Positions 35,569-43,972 of a DNA stretch of 64,000 nt are shown here, one piece after another. Position numbers and translations under genes: made by a program. How positions within the stretch are numbered: position 1 is the stretch's first letter; every line of letters begins with the position of its first letter. Under the pieces are notes generated by a model, which was given only the letters and a program-made list of their open reading frames with translations, did not search any database and was not told where the DNA came from. This stretch comes from an uncultured Bacteroides sp. (lineage in GTDB: Bacteria > Bacteroidota > Bacteroidia > Bacteroidales > Bacteroidaceae). The stretch spans positions 23,960 through 87,959 of the forward strand of contig NZ_CAJUHF010000009.1 in the NCBI RefSeq assembly GCF_910585845.1, in the 5' to 3' direction.

Positions 35569-35579
35569 TGACTATAAAA

Positions 35580-35945
35580 TTATTTGTTTGCCAAAATATT
35601 CTCCACATCTTTTTTAAGTGCTGGAATATGTCTTATAATCAAACTCCAGAGAAATTCGGTAGTAACACTATCATATCCATGAATTACTCTGTTTCTAGTA
35701 TGAATAATCGCTTTAGCATTTGGCAGTTTAAAATTAGGGTCAACTTTCAATATTCGATTAATGGCTTCTCCCATGATTTCTACATTTCGTTCAACAGCCC
35801 GTTGCCTAAGCATATCCTTTTGAAAATCTTGAAATAGCTTGGAAACATTAGCAAAATAGCTTTCTACTTCGATAGTTGCATTAAGTACATCAATCAAATG
35901 CTTTTCAATATATTCATCCATAAACCAACCGTTTAGACTTATCAA
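35580..35945 (-). CDS. hepT: HepT-like HEPN toxin (DUF86)
   Basis: 121 residues. The HEPN RNase signature RX4HXY is present as RNRVIHGY near residue 88. Helical throughout (KHLIDVLNATIEVESYFANV, LRQRAVERNVEIMGEAINRI). In the HepT/MntA pair the HEPN protein is an RNase toxin neutralised by AMPylation by the nucleotidyltransferase. Its start overlaps the mntA end by 32 bases, so the pair is translationally linked. Functional assignment is by motif and context. Confidence 0.87.
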   Translation of the reverse strand: MISLNGWFMDEYIEKHLIDVLNATIEVESYFANVSKLFQDFQKDMLRQRAVERNVEIMGEAINRILKVDPNFKLPNAKAIIHTRNRVIHGYDSVTTEFLWSLIIRHIPALKKDVENILANK

Positions 35946-36213
35946 TATTTTTCCTCAATATAGGATTGCGAATTGCCTTATCTTCCAATAAATCAACTTC
36001 CCTGCCCAACAAATCTTCCAATGAAAGTTTAAAATCAAAGTAGTTATCTGCGTAATCCTCCAAATCCACTTTGTCAAAGTCAACAACCATATCCACATCA
36101 CTTTTTTCGTTGAAACGATTGGTTAGAATAGAACCAAAAACAAATAACTTCCCCACCTTATGCTCCTTGCACAAAGCAATGATTCTCTGAATATTGTTTT
36201 CAATCAGTTTCAT
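35914..36213 (-). CDS. mntA: MntA-like minimal nucleotidyltransferase antitoxin
   Basis: 99 residues. GSX10DXD is exact: GSILTNRFNEKSDVD (about 27-41), the nucleotidyltransferase metal site, with a third acidic residue in VDLLEDKAI. Family members modify the HepT toxin tyrosine with AMP. It is the first gene of the pair, with a minus-strand -7 box TATTTTTG at 36233-36240. An intact catalytic motif suggests an active antitoxin. Confidence 0.87.
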   Translation of the reverse strand: MKLIENNIQRIIALCKEHKVGKLFVFGSILTNRFNEKSDVDMVVDFDKVDLEDYADNYFDFKLSLEDLLGREVDLLEDKAIRNPILRKNIDKSKRLVYG

Positions 36214-36232
36214 ATAGTTTATCCTTTCGATA

Positions 36233-36240
36233 CAAAAATA
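36233..36240 (-). promoter_or_regulatory. -7 box for mntA-hepT
   Basis: TATTTTTG on the minus strand, 20 bases before the mntA start. Confidence 0.45.
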
Positions 36241-36307
36241 ATAAATTCTAATGTATCTAACAACTAATCAAAGTGATAAAATACAAATCTTGCATTTCGG
36301 AAACACG

Positions 36308-36443
36308 CCGTTTTTTTCACCTCACGGAACGCTTTTTCTCGTCTCGCGAGACCATTCTTTTCGTCTCACGAGACTATTTTTTTCGCCTCGCGAGACTGTT
36401 TTCTTCATCTCACGGGACGAATCTCTTCATCTCCCTATCGAGA
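36308..36443. repeat. 22-bp palindromic tandem array downstream of nhaA
   Basis: Six units at 36308, 36330, 36352, 36374, 36396 and 36418; the first five are exactly 22 bp. Each has a core such as GTCTCGCGAGAC, GTCTCACGAGAC or GCCTCGCGAGAC preceded by a T-rich run. The nhaA stop is at 36464, 20 bases away. Cores are perfect or near palindromes. No spacers of variable sequence, so not CRISPR. Confidence 0.85.
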
Positions 36444-36463
36444 AGCATCAGAAGCCCACAATT

Positions 36464-37771
36464 TTATTTCTTAGGAAGCACCCGGAAGAGTACAATATAC
36501 CCCAGTATCCCGGCAACGACAGTACCACACAACACACCGAACTTTGCCTGGTTCAGCAGCTCCGGATAAGCACCGGCAAACGACAGGTTGGCTATGAACA
36601 AAGACACCGTAAAGCCAATGCCGCCCAGCAGTGACACACCGGCTATATTCTTCCAATTCATCCCCTCGGACATGCGGACAAGCCCGCTCTTGATGGAGAG
36701 CCAAGTAAACAGGTAGATGCCCATAAACTTACCCAACAGCAGTCCCAAACCGACAGCTATAGCTACATTTCCGACAACATCTCCACCCCCACTGAACACC
36801 ACGCCTGCATTGGCAAAAGCAAACAAGGGAAGTATCACAAAGTTCACCGTCCCATGCAGGTTGTCTTCCAAAGACTGCAAAGGGCTGATGACACAGTCGG
36901 AAGCCCGCTCCACCTGCTTTAAAGTCGCAATCTGCTCGTTGGTCAGGACGATGTTATCGGACTGCATGACCGGGAAGGTGCCGATAATGGAACGGATACG
37001 CCTTATGTATTTGCCCGCATTCAGCCGCGGACGGGCGGGTATGACGAATGCCAGTATCACACCGGATATGGTGCTATGGATGCCCGACTGCAGGAACAGA
37101 TACCAGATGATCAGCCCAAAGAACAGGAAAAAGATTTTCTGCGTCACGCCCCGCTTACCCATATAATATAGGAAAGCATAAAGCACAGCTGCCGCAATCA
37201 GATAGCCGTATGCCACCTCCGCGCTGTAGAAAATGGCAATCACCAGAATGCCGCCGATGTCGTCTACCACGGCAAAAGCCGTCAGGAATATCTTCAGGCT
37301 CAGCGGAACCCGATTGCCCAGCAGACTCAGCACACCCAGCGAGAAGGCAATGTCGGTAGCCATCGGAATGGCCATACCCTGTGTCTCGGGCGTGCCGGAA
37401 GCGACCAGAAACGAATAGACTATCACGGGAAATATCATGCCCCCGCATGCCGCAATGAACGGCAGGATCGCTTTCCGGAACGAAGAAAGCTCCCCTACCA
37501 GCAACTCACGCTTTATCTCCAAGCCTACGGCCAGAAAGAAGACGGTCATCAGGCAGTCGTTGATGAACTCTATCATCGTCAGGTTGTGTCCGCCGTGCGA
37601 GAGCAGGTTGAAGTCTCCGACACGCAAATGCAACTCCTGCGACAAGAAGCTCTGATAGATCGGAGCCAGCGAAGAATTAGCAACAACGGCAGCAAGGATG
37701 GCCGCCAAAAACAAAATGGTCGCCGCCGCATTCAGCGACGAGAGTTTTTTCAGGGAACGTAGGGTAATCAT
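36464..37771 (-). CDS. nhaA: Na+/H+ antiporter NhaA
   Basis: 435 residues, about 12 membrane segments. Diagnostic features: FFLAVGLEIKRELLVGEL, ATDIAFSLGVLSLLG (Asp of helix IV) and AVVDDIGGILVIAIFY (the Asp-Asp ion-binding pair). Exchanges sodium for protons at the inner membrane. No promoter box is seen between it and lepA upstream, and the 206-base gap is filled largely by a tandem array, so it may be transcribed from lepA. Confidence 0.95.
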   Translation of the reverse strand: MITLRSLKKLSSLNAAATILFLAAILAAVVANSSLAPIYQSFLSQELHLRVGDFNLLSHGGHNLTMIEFINDCLMTVFFLAVGLEIKRELLVGELSSFRKAILPFIAACGGMIFPVIVYSFLVASGTPETQGMAIPMATDIAFSLGVLSLLGNRVPLSLKIFLTAFAVVDDIGGILVIAIFYSAEVAYGYLIAAAVLYAFLYYMGKRGVTQKIFFLFFGLIIWYLFLQSGIHSTISGVILAFVIPARPRLNAGKYIRRIRSIIGTFPVMQSDNIVLTNEQIATLKQVERASDCVISPLQSLEDNLHGTVNFVILPLFAFANAGVVFSGGGDVVGNVAIAVGLGLLLGKFMGIYLFTWLSIKSGLVRMSEGMNWKNIAGVSLLGGIGFTVSLFIANLSFAGAYPELLNQAKFGVLCGTVVAGILGYIVLFRVLPKK

Positions 37772-37809
37772 TCTCTATCAGATTTAAGTATTAATTCAAG
37801 TTTCTTAAG

Positions 37810-37981
37810 TTAAAATATTGTATCTCACCAATTAAGATTCTGCACTTCATCGATCAGCACTCTGCACATCGTTAATTAAAGCTCTACACATCATCGATTA
37901 ATGCACTGTACGTCATCAGTAAAACACTTATATCATCAATAAAACACGATATATCATCAGTAAGACACTATATATCATCAA
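37810..37981. repeat. 20-22 bp tandem array at the lepA stop codon
   Basis: Eight units beginning at 37810, 37832, 37854, 37876, 37898 (22 bp each), 37920 (20), 37940 (21) and 37961 (21). A typical unit is TAAAACACTATATATCATCA; the last unit contains TCA 37978-37980, the complement of the lepA stop. It fills most of the lepA-nhaA gap. Confidence 0.88.
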
Positions 37982-39759
37982 TCCAGCTTCAAGACGGCAA
38001 GGAACGCCTTCTGCGGCACTTCGACGTTACCGATCTGCTTCATGCGCTTCTTTCCCCTCTTCTGCTTCTCCAGCAACTTGCGCTTACGGCTGACGTCACC
38101 TCCATAACATTTTGCCGTCACGTCCTTGCGCACAGCCTTGATGGTCTCGCGGGAAATGATCTTGGCACCGATGGCTGCCTGTATGGCGATGTCGAACTGC
38201 TGCCGCGGAATCAGGTCTTTCAGCTTCTCGCACATGCGGCGTCCCAGTTCGTAGGCATTGTCGAAGTGGGTCAGCGTGGAAAGGGCATCCACCGGCTCGC
38301 CGTTCAGCAGGATGTCCAGCTTGACCAGCTTGGAGGGGCGGAACCCGTGGGCATGGTAGTCGAAGGAGGCATATCCCTTAGAGATGCTTTTCAACTTATC
38401 GTAGAAGTCGATGACGATTTCGCCCAGGGGCATATCGTAGTAGATCTCCACGCGATTGCCCGAGATGTACTCCTGCTTCACCAGCTCGCCGCGTTTTCCG
38501 AGGCACAAGGTCATGATGGGGCCGATATAGTCGGTGGTCGTGATGACGGAAGCCCGGATGTAAGGCTCTTCGATGCGGTCTATCATTGTGGGATCGGGCA
38601 TGCTGCCGGGGTTATGCACCTCCGTCATGTGTCCCTGCTTGTCATAGATGTTGTAGGAAACGTTCGGCACTGTGGTGATCACGTTCATGTTGAACTCCCT
38701 GTCGAGGCGTTCCTGCACGATCTCCATGTGCAGCAGTCCGAGGAAGCCGCAACGGAATCCGAATCCCAATGCCAGCGACGACTCCGGCTGGAAGGTCAGC
38801 GAGGCATCGTTCAGTTGCAGTTTCTCCAAAGAAGAGCGCAGGTCTTCGAAGTCCTCCGCCTCAATCGGATACACACCGGCGAAGACCATCGGTTTCACCT
38901 CTTCGAATCCGGCGATTGCCTCCGTGCAGGGGCGAGATATGTGGGTGATGGTATCGCCCACTTTCACTTCCTTGGAGGTCTTGATGCCGGAGATGATGTA
39001 TCCCACGTCTCCTGTGCGCAACTCCTGGCGTGGCACCATGTCCATCTTGAGCACGCCTACTTCGTCGGCATCATATTCCTTTCCGGTATTGAAGAATTTC
39101 ACTTTGTCTCCCTTGCGGATCACGCCGTTCACAATCTTGAAATAGGCGATGATGCCGCGGAAAGAGTTGAATACAGAGTCGAAAATCAGCGCCTGCAAGG
39201 GGGCTTCCTCGTTGCCTTCGGGATGGGGTATGCGTTCGACCACTGCTGCCAGTATCTCTTCCACGCCCATGCCTGTCTTGCCGGAGGCACGGATGATGTC
39301 GCTACGCTTGCAGCCGAGCAGGTCTACGATTTCGTCTTCCACCTCTTCGGGCATTGCGCTTGCCATGTCGCATTTGTTGATGACGGGGATAATCTCCAGG
39401 TCGTGTTCGATGGCCATGTAGAGGTTGGAGATGGTCTGTGCCTGCACGCCTTGCGAGGCATCCACTATCAGCAGTGCTCCTTCGCAAGCGGCGATGGAAC
39501 GGGAAACTTCGTACGAGAAGTCCACGTGTCCCGGAGTATCAATCAGATTCAGAACATATTTCTCACCTTTGTACATGTACTCCATCTGGATGGCATGGCT
39601 CTTGATGGTAATCCCTCTCTCTTTCTCCAAATCCATATCATCAAGCATCTGGCCCTCGGTTACCTGTATCGTATTGGTAAACTCAAGCAAACGGTCTGCC
39701 AAGGTAGACTTGCCGTGGTCAATGTGGGCTATAATGCAGAAATTACGTATATTCTTCAT
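37978..39759 (-). CDS. lepA: Elongation factor 4 (LepA)
   Basis: 593 residues. GTPase motifs: AHIDHGKSTLADRLL (G1), RGITIKSH (G2), DTPGHVDFSYEV (G3), NKCD (G4), with the LepA-specific C-terminal FRPSKLVKLDILLNGEPVDALS and KCYGGDVSRKRKLLEKQKRGKKRMK. A ribosome-bound GTPase that back-translocates stalled ribosomes. A -7 box lies about 137 bases upstream at 39896-39903, giving a long 5' leader. Confidence 0.97.
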   Translation of the reverse strand: MKNIRNFCIIAHIDHGKSTLADRLLEFTNTIQVTEGQMLDDMDLEKERGITIKSHAIQMEYMYKGEKYVLNLIDTPGHVDFSYEVSRSIAACEGALLIVDASQGVQAQTISNLYMAIEHDLEIIPVINKCDMASAMPEEVEDEIVDLLGCKRSDIIRASGKTGMGVEEILAAVVERIPHPEGNEEAPLQALIFDSVFNSFRGIIAYFKIVNGVIRKGDKVKFFNTGKEYDADEVGVLKMDMVPRQELRTGDVGYIISGIKTSKEVKVGDTITHISRPCTEAIAGFEEVKPMVFAGVYPIEAEDFEDLRSSLEKLQLNDASLTFQPESSLALGFGFRCGFLGLLHMEIVQERLDREFNMNVITTVPNVSYNIYDKQGHMTEVHNPGSMPDPTMIDRIEEPYIRASVITTTDYIGPIMTLCLGKRGELVKQEYISGNRVEIYYDMPLGEIVIDFYDKLKSISKGYASFDYHAHGFRPSKLVKLDILLNGEPVDALSTLTHFDNAYELGRRMCEKLKDLIPRQQFDIAIQAAIGAKIISRETIKAVRKDVTAKCYGGDVSRKRKLLEKQKRGKKRMKQIGNVEVPQKAFLAVLKLD

Positions 39760-39895
39760 CTTCTATCTTATTCTTAAAATATATCTTTTATATCATTTAT
39801 TACTAAACATTCTTGTCCAAGCACCGGCTTTAATCGGCAGGACTCCAAGCACAGCTAATCATGGCTTTATGCCGGACAACTTCCCTTTTTTTCTG

Positions 39896-39903
39896 CAAAA
39901 ATA
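39896..39903 (-). promoter_or_regulatory. -7 box upstream of lepA
   Basis: TATTTTTG on the minus strand, predicting a leader of about 130 bases. Confidence 0.4.
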
Positions 39904-39951
39904 CGAAAAGTCTGTAGAAATGAAAATATTGTGTCAATGAAAGTTTGCCGC

Positions 39952-40008
39952 ACGGCATCAATAAGTGCACAGCATCAACAAATGCACGGCAATCCGCTTT
40001 ATTGATCC
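39952..40008. repeat. 17-bp tandem duplication at the GNAT stop codon
   Basis: ACGGCATCAATAAGTGC (39952-39968) and ACAGCATCAACAAATGC (39969-39985), then a partial, expanded copy starting ACGGCA at 39986 that spans the GNAT stop (39999-40001). Confidence 0.6.
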
Positions 40009-40535
40009 GTCCGGATGCGCTGCAGCAACGCCACATCTTCGAAGTGCCCCTCCACACACAGCCAGTCCTTCAGCACTCCGCACTGTACGAATCCGCAGGA
40101 GGCGAACAGGTGCAGGCTTGCCTCATTGTCCGTAGCAATATGGGCGATGAGCTGCCTCAGGCGCAGAAAGTCGAAGACATAATCACAAAGCAGGGTCAGC
40201 GCTTCCTTGGCATACCCTTTCCCGCGAAACTCTTTCCGGAGCACAATGCCCACTTCTCCGCGCGAATGCATCGGGACGAAATCCGTCACGTCGATCGTGC
40301 CTATCGGACGGCCGTCTTCAAGGCGCACGATGATCAGGCGCAGCTGTTTGTCGGCAAACATGTCGCATTGCGAATCTTGCAGGTATTGCTTCATCACGTA
40401 GCGCGAATAGGGTACGGTAAAGTTGCTGATATCCCATTCTTGCGGGTCGTTCTCCATTTCGTAGATCAGTTCCAGGTCTTCCGGCTCCATGGCACGGAGG
40501 CGGACATGATCGCTTATAAAATAGTTATGTTTCAT
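39999..40535 (-). CDS. GNAT-family acetyltransferase, RimJ/RimL-like
   Basis: 178 residues. Starts MKHNYFISDHVRLRAMEPED, with the acetyl-CoA loop GEVGIVLRKEFRGKGYAKEA and the C-terminal ATDNEASLHLFASCGFVQCG, all typical of ribosomal-protein-alanine acetyltransferase-like enzymes. The substrate could be a protein N-terminus or an amino-sugar. Its ATG is contained in the last unit of a 19-bp tandem array that extends back to the stop of the upstream glycosyltransferase. Confidence 0.88.
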   Translation of the reverse strand: MKHNYFISDHVRLRAMEPEDLELIYEMENDPQEWDISNFTVPYSRYVMKQYLQDSQCDMFADKQLRLIIVRLEDGRPIGTIDVTDFVPMHSRGEVGIVLRKEFRGKGYAKEALTLLCDYVFDFLRLRQLIAHIATDNEASLHLFASCGFVQCGVLKDWLCVEGHFEDVALLQRIRTDQ

Positions 40536-40677
40536 TGTCGTATATCGTATTCTTTGTCAGATATAGTATTCTTTATTATATGTATTATATGTAGCATTCT
40601 TTGTCATACATAGTATTTCTTTGTCTGATGTAACACTTTTTGTCTGATGTAACACTCTTTGTCATACATAGCATTCT
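40535..40677. repeat. 19-bp tandem array filling the gap between two genes
   Basis: Seven units: 40535-40553, 40554-40572, 40573-40600 (28 bp with an inner duplication), 40601-40620, 40621-40639, 40640-40658, 40659-40677. Typical units are TTGTCATACATAGCATTCT and TTGTCTGATGTAACACTCT. The highest-coordinate unit covers the stop of the GT2 gene (40662-40664) and its last codons; the lowest touches the GNAT ATG. Confidence 0.88.
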
Positions 40678-41885
40678 TCGGGAGTGACCAGTACGCGGCT
40701 CTCCGGATTATAGATTCCGAGACGCAATCCCGTCTGGCGATGGAGGGAGAGCAAACGAATGATTGTCGAGAAAGAGAAGGCGCGGCAGTCATAGACCACG
40801 TGCGTAAACCCTTTCAGTGAGATGAACATGCTTCCATGCCCGTCGGCAGAAGAGGTTTCGTTGGAGACTACAAAATGGTGCCTGCCGGTCAGCCCGTTGC
40901 GTTTGAACAAGGCACGCAGGCTGCGGACCGCTGCTTCTTCGCCAAAAACAAGAAAACGGGGAGATTGCGGATACTGCCATCGGGTGGTCCCTTTACTTCC
41001 GGAAAAGGAGGCATGCTTCAGAGAAAGTAATGTTAGTTTCAGGAAAAGCATCGACAAACGGATATACATTTGCAGACGAATGCCCGCCCGAACCAGCATA
41101 CGACCGACGGCACCGTATCTCCTGCCATGCTTGCAGAAGAATATGTCCATCGCTCCGCAGAAGACACGCACATGGCGGTAGGTATCTTTCGACGTGCTTT
41201 CTCCTTTATAGTGCAGCATCGGGTAAGGCAGATAGTAGTTCTCGTACCCCGCCTCAACCATCCGGCACGAGAGGTCGATGTCTTCGCCATACATGAAGAA
41301 GTCTTCATCCAGCAGTCCGGTCTTTTCCAATGCAGACGCCCTCAACAGCATGAACGCACCAGCCAGCACTTCCACCTGATGGACGGCGTCCGGATGCAGC
41401 CCGTTGCAGTAGTAACCGCCCAATCCCTTGGAGCGTGGGAAAAGCCTGCCCAATCCGGTCAGTTTGCCGAAAGTGGCAGTCAAGGTAGGATAGCCGCGTT
41501 TCGATTCGGGCAGAAAGTTCCCGTCAGACGTCAGCATCTTCGCTCCGGTGGCTCCGGCACGCGGATGGTCGTCCATAAACCGGACTGCCCGCTCCAGCAT
41601 ATCTTCCGGCAGCAGGGTGTCGGGATTCAGCAGCAGCACATACTCGCCCGTGGCTTGCCGGATCGCCTGATTGTTGGCACGGGCAAAGCCGACATTTGTC
41701 TTGTTTTGTATATAGGTGAGTTGCGGGAAGCGTCCGGTGAGGTATGTCTCCGAGCCGTCGGTCGACGCATTGTCCACCACCAGCACTTCTGCCTGAAGAT
41801 TGTCCACAGCTTTGTAGACGGAACAGAGGCATTGCTCCAGATAATGCTTCACATTATAGTTGACGATGACAATAGAGAGCTTCAT
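40662..41885 (-). CDS. Glycosyltransferase family 2
   Basis: 407 residues from ATG 41885 (MKLSIVIVNYNVKHYLEQCL). Motifs: VVDNASTDGSETYL, NKTNVGFARANNQAI, LLLNPDTLLPEDML and DEDFFMYGEDIDLSCRM, typical of rhamnosyltransferase-like GT2 enzymes. The frame is open 35 codons further upstream, but a purine-rich AGGGGGGAGAG site sits just before ATG 41885 and the longer form would overlap the neighbouring gene. Hydrophobic stretch near residues 260-280. Probably acts in cell-envelope glycan assembly. Confidence 0.9.
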   Translation of the reverse strand: MKLSIVIVNYNVKHYLEQCLCSVYKAVDNLQAEVLVVDNASTDGSETYLTGRFPQLTYIQNKTNVGFARANNQAIRQATGEYVLLLNPDTLLPEDMLERAVRFMDDHPRAGATGAKMLTSDGNFLPESKRGYPTLTATFGKLTGLGRLFPRSKGLGGYYCNGLHPDAVHQVEVLAGAFMLLRASALEKTGLLDEDFFMYGEDIDLSCRMVEAGYENYYLPYPMLHYKGESTSKDTYRHVRVFCGAMDIFFCKHGRRYGAVGRMLVRAGIRLQMYIRLSMLFLKLTLLSLKHASFSGSKGTTRWQYPQSPRFLVFGEEAAVRSLRALFKRNGLTGRHHFVVSNETSSADGHGSMFISLKGFTHVVYDCRAFSFSTIIRLLSLHRQTGLRLGIYNPESRVLVTPEECYV

Positions 41886-41901
41886 CCGGTTCTCTCCCCC
41901 C

Positions 41902-42345
41902 TTAATCGATGCACAATTCCTTACGCAGGCGTGCCTCACCGGGCAGGCAGAATAAAGATGCCGTAAGGGCGATAAAGGCACAAAGCACACCGGTGTTGCT
42001 CAGCATCAGATAGTAGACGGCAAAGCCTGCCAGCACCGGCAATGCCAGAAGTCCCAGACGCACCTTGCTCCAGAACGAATAAAGACGCAAGGCGTCGGAG
42101 ATGCCGACCGCGTCAATCTTATGCGTCAGCACCCAGGCAAACAGTTTCAGTGATACGGGTACGCAGACTGCGGTCAGCAAGATGTCCAATGCTTCCGAAA
42201 TATAAACGGTACGCGCATCGGCGGCATACATGCCTACCCAGTTCTCGCAGTTCTCGCCGATCAGCATGCTCACTATCGGCAGCAACCAAAAGCCGATGAA
42301 CCATCTTTTCTGGCATGCTGCCACATGTTTTATCTGTTCTTCCAT
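41902..42345 (-). CDS. Membrane protein of unknown function
   Basis: 147 residues with four predicted membrane helices (about 15-32, 50-72, 92-112, 117-135) and a charged C-terminus GEARLRKELCID. No recognised family. It lies between recR and the GT2 gene in one transcription direction, 16 bases before GT2, and is likely co-transcribed. Its 5' flank is a 19-bp perfect tandem duplication and a recR-linked array. Confidence 0.75.
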   Translation of the reverse strand: MEEQIKHVAACQKRWFIGFWLLPIVSMLIGENCENWVGMYAADARTVYISEALDILLTAVCVPVSLKLFAWVLTHKIDAVGISDALRLYSFWSKVRLGLLALPVLAGFAVYYLMLSNTGVLCAFIALTASLFCLPGEARLRKELCID

Positions 42346-42351
42346 TTCTCT

Positions 42352-42389
42352 TTCTAAAGTTCTGTTCTTGTTCTAAAGTTCTGTTCTTG
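42352..42389. repeat. Perfect 19-bp tandem duplication in the leader of the membrane-protein gene
   Basis: TTCTAAAGTTCTGTTCTTG occurs at 42352-42370 and again, identically, at 42371-42389, beginning seven bases from the gene start. Confidence 0.85.
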
Positions 42390-42401
42390 GCTTTCTCTTT
42401 C

Positions 42402-42600
42402 TTGAGTCTTGACCATCAGTCTATTGAATCTTGATTATCAGATCCTTGAGCCCTAGCCATCAGGTTCTTGAGCCTTGATTGTCAGATCCTTGATCCTTAA
42501 CTGCCAGGTTCTCGATTATCAATTCTCAGGTTCTCGATTCTTGATTATCAGGTCCCTGATTTTCCGTTTTCAGATTCCCGACTCTCTGCTTTCAATTCCC
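42402..42600. repeat. 22-bp tandem array at the recR stop codon
   Basis: Nine units starting at 42402, 42424, 42446, 42468, 42490, 42512, 42534, 42556 (23 bp) and 42579. All but one are exactly 22 bp. Core of a typical unit: TTGATTATCAGATCC. The last unit covers the recR stop (42592-42594) and its final two codons. Confidence 0.9.
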
Positions 42601-43206
42601 CGAAAAAGGAGTCCGGTTCACGATGCTCCGTCCCAGCGTCACTTCATCCGCGTACTCCAGTTCATCGCCTATGGAGATGCCGCGGGCAATCACGCTCAGT
42701 TTCACGCCCGTCTTTTCCAGTTTGCGATAGATGTAGAAGTTGGTCGTATCTCCTTCCATCGTGGTGCTGAGTGCCAGGATCACCTCCTTTATTCCACCAG
42801 CTGCCACGCGTTGCACAAGGCTTTCGATCTGCAGGTCGCCCGGTCCTACGCCGTCCATTGGCGAAATCACTCCGCCCAACACATGATACAGCCCGCGAAA
42901 CTGCTGCGTGGCTTCTACCGCCATCACGTCGCGTATGTTTTCTACGACGCAAACCGTCGATGCGTCCCGCTGCGGATTGGCGCAGATGCGGCAGGTCTCC
43001 GTGTCCGAGATGTTATGGCAAACCTTACAGTACTTCACTTCATGCTTCAGGGTGACGATGGCATTGCCGAAAGCCTCCACCGCCGCCGTGTCCTGCCGCA
43101 GAAGGTGCAAGACCAGGCGCATGGCAGTCTTCCGCCCCACTCCGGGCAGCTTGGCGAACTCGTTCACCGCCTTTTCCAATAATATCGAGGGAAATTGTCC
43201 GTTCAT
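42592..43206 (-). CDS. recR: Recombination protein RecR
   Basis: 204 residues from ATG 43206 (MNGQFPSILLEKAVNEFAKL). Helix-hairpin-helix LPGVGRKTAMRL, zinc finger CKVCHNISDTETCRIC and Toprim domain with VVENIRDVMAVE are all present. Acts with RecF/RecO to load RecA at gaps. An upstream in-frame ATG at 43233 lies in a -7 promoter box, so the shorter start is chosen. Probably first gene of recR-membrane protein-GT2-GNAT. Confidence 0.95.
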   Translation of the reverse strand: MNGQFPSILLEKAVNEFAKLPGVGRKTAMRLVLHLLRQDTAAVEAFGNAIVTLKHEVKYCKVCHNISDTETCRICANPQRDASTVCVVENIRDVMAVEATQQFRGLYHVLGGVISPMDGVGPGDLQIESLVQRVAAGGIKEVILALSTTMEGDTTNFYIYRKLEKTGVKLSVIARGISIGDELEYADEVTLGRSIVNRTPFSGN

Positions 43207-43230
43207 ACTAAAAATTAAGCTATCAGGAGG

Positions 43231-43316
43231 CAAAGATAGTGCAAACGAACGTCATGGAAGTTTGCTCACCAATTGCCGGTTGCAACCTATCTTCGTTATT
43301 TTAGAGAACAAAGATA
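43231..43316 (-). promoter_or_regulatory. Two copies of a recR promoter box
   Basis: CAAAGATAGTGCAAA occurs at 43231-43245 and again at 43309-43323. On the minus strand each contains a -7 box TATCTTTG (43231-43238 and 43309-43316). The nearer one is 25 bases before the recR start. Confidence 0.55.
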
Positions 43317-43384
43317 GTGCAAAAAAACGAGAATGAGAGAAAATCAATGAAAGAACATCAAGAAAATAAAAAGCCCAACCTATT

Positions 43385-43972
43385 TAGAGCCTGTTTGAAT
43401 TTTGTTCAGTCTTCTTTTGAGAGACAAGCCTGTACCGCCAGTTGCTCTATTTTGATGGATTCACAAATATGTTTTCGGATATATCCGATGGCTATCCTGA
43501 TACGGTTGTCCTTGCAGTGTGGACGAGGTCCTGCTTGCTTCAAAAAAACGTGCCAACAACTGGAGTACAATACCACGCGACTCCACCTTATCGCAAAAGT
43601 TACATTGCCTGTTGCGTAGAAGACTGCGTTGTAGTGTAAATTTGTTGTCATAGATGGCAGGGGCGGATTGAGGTAAACTTATGTAGGGATCGATCTCACA
43701 AAGACGGCGAATCAACATTAAGTCCATCTCTTCTGCCGGAATCTCTACGGGAAACTCCCATTCGTCAAGCAACCTCTCGTTAAGCCCCGTCTCTTCGTAC
43801 AAATGGACGTAATAGTGACAGAATAGCCAACCCTACATTCAGTACCATTTATCGATATTATCTCATTAATCCTCGATATTATCCAGCCTTTGTCATACAA
43901 CAACTTTTTATCTTTGCATTCAGGAATATTTCGGCTTGAGCCAATATTTCTTATCAACCTTATGTATGACAA
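43385..43972 (-). pseudogene. Frameshifted AraC-family regulator
   Basis: Pieces of one protein lie in different minus frames: an N-terminal piece from 43972 (ending near SVTITSI), a middle piece 43802-43461 (NERLLDEWEFPVEIPAEEM ... VESRGIVLQLLARFFEASR) and the start of the DNA-binding domain in 43651-43406 (DNRIRIAIGYIRKH, IEQLAVQACLSKED-stop). At least two frameshifts and a stop interrupt it, and the second helix-turn-helix is lost. Family identification rests on the helix-turn-helix start, which is typical of AraC regulators. Confidence 0.6.

Noticed and set aside
38266..39777. 503-codon open frame opposite lepA
   Set aside because: The complete LepA sequence lies on the minus strand; the plus frame has only His/Val-rich antisense composition.
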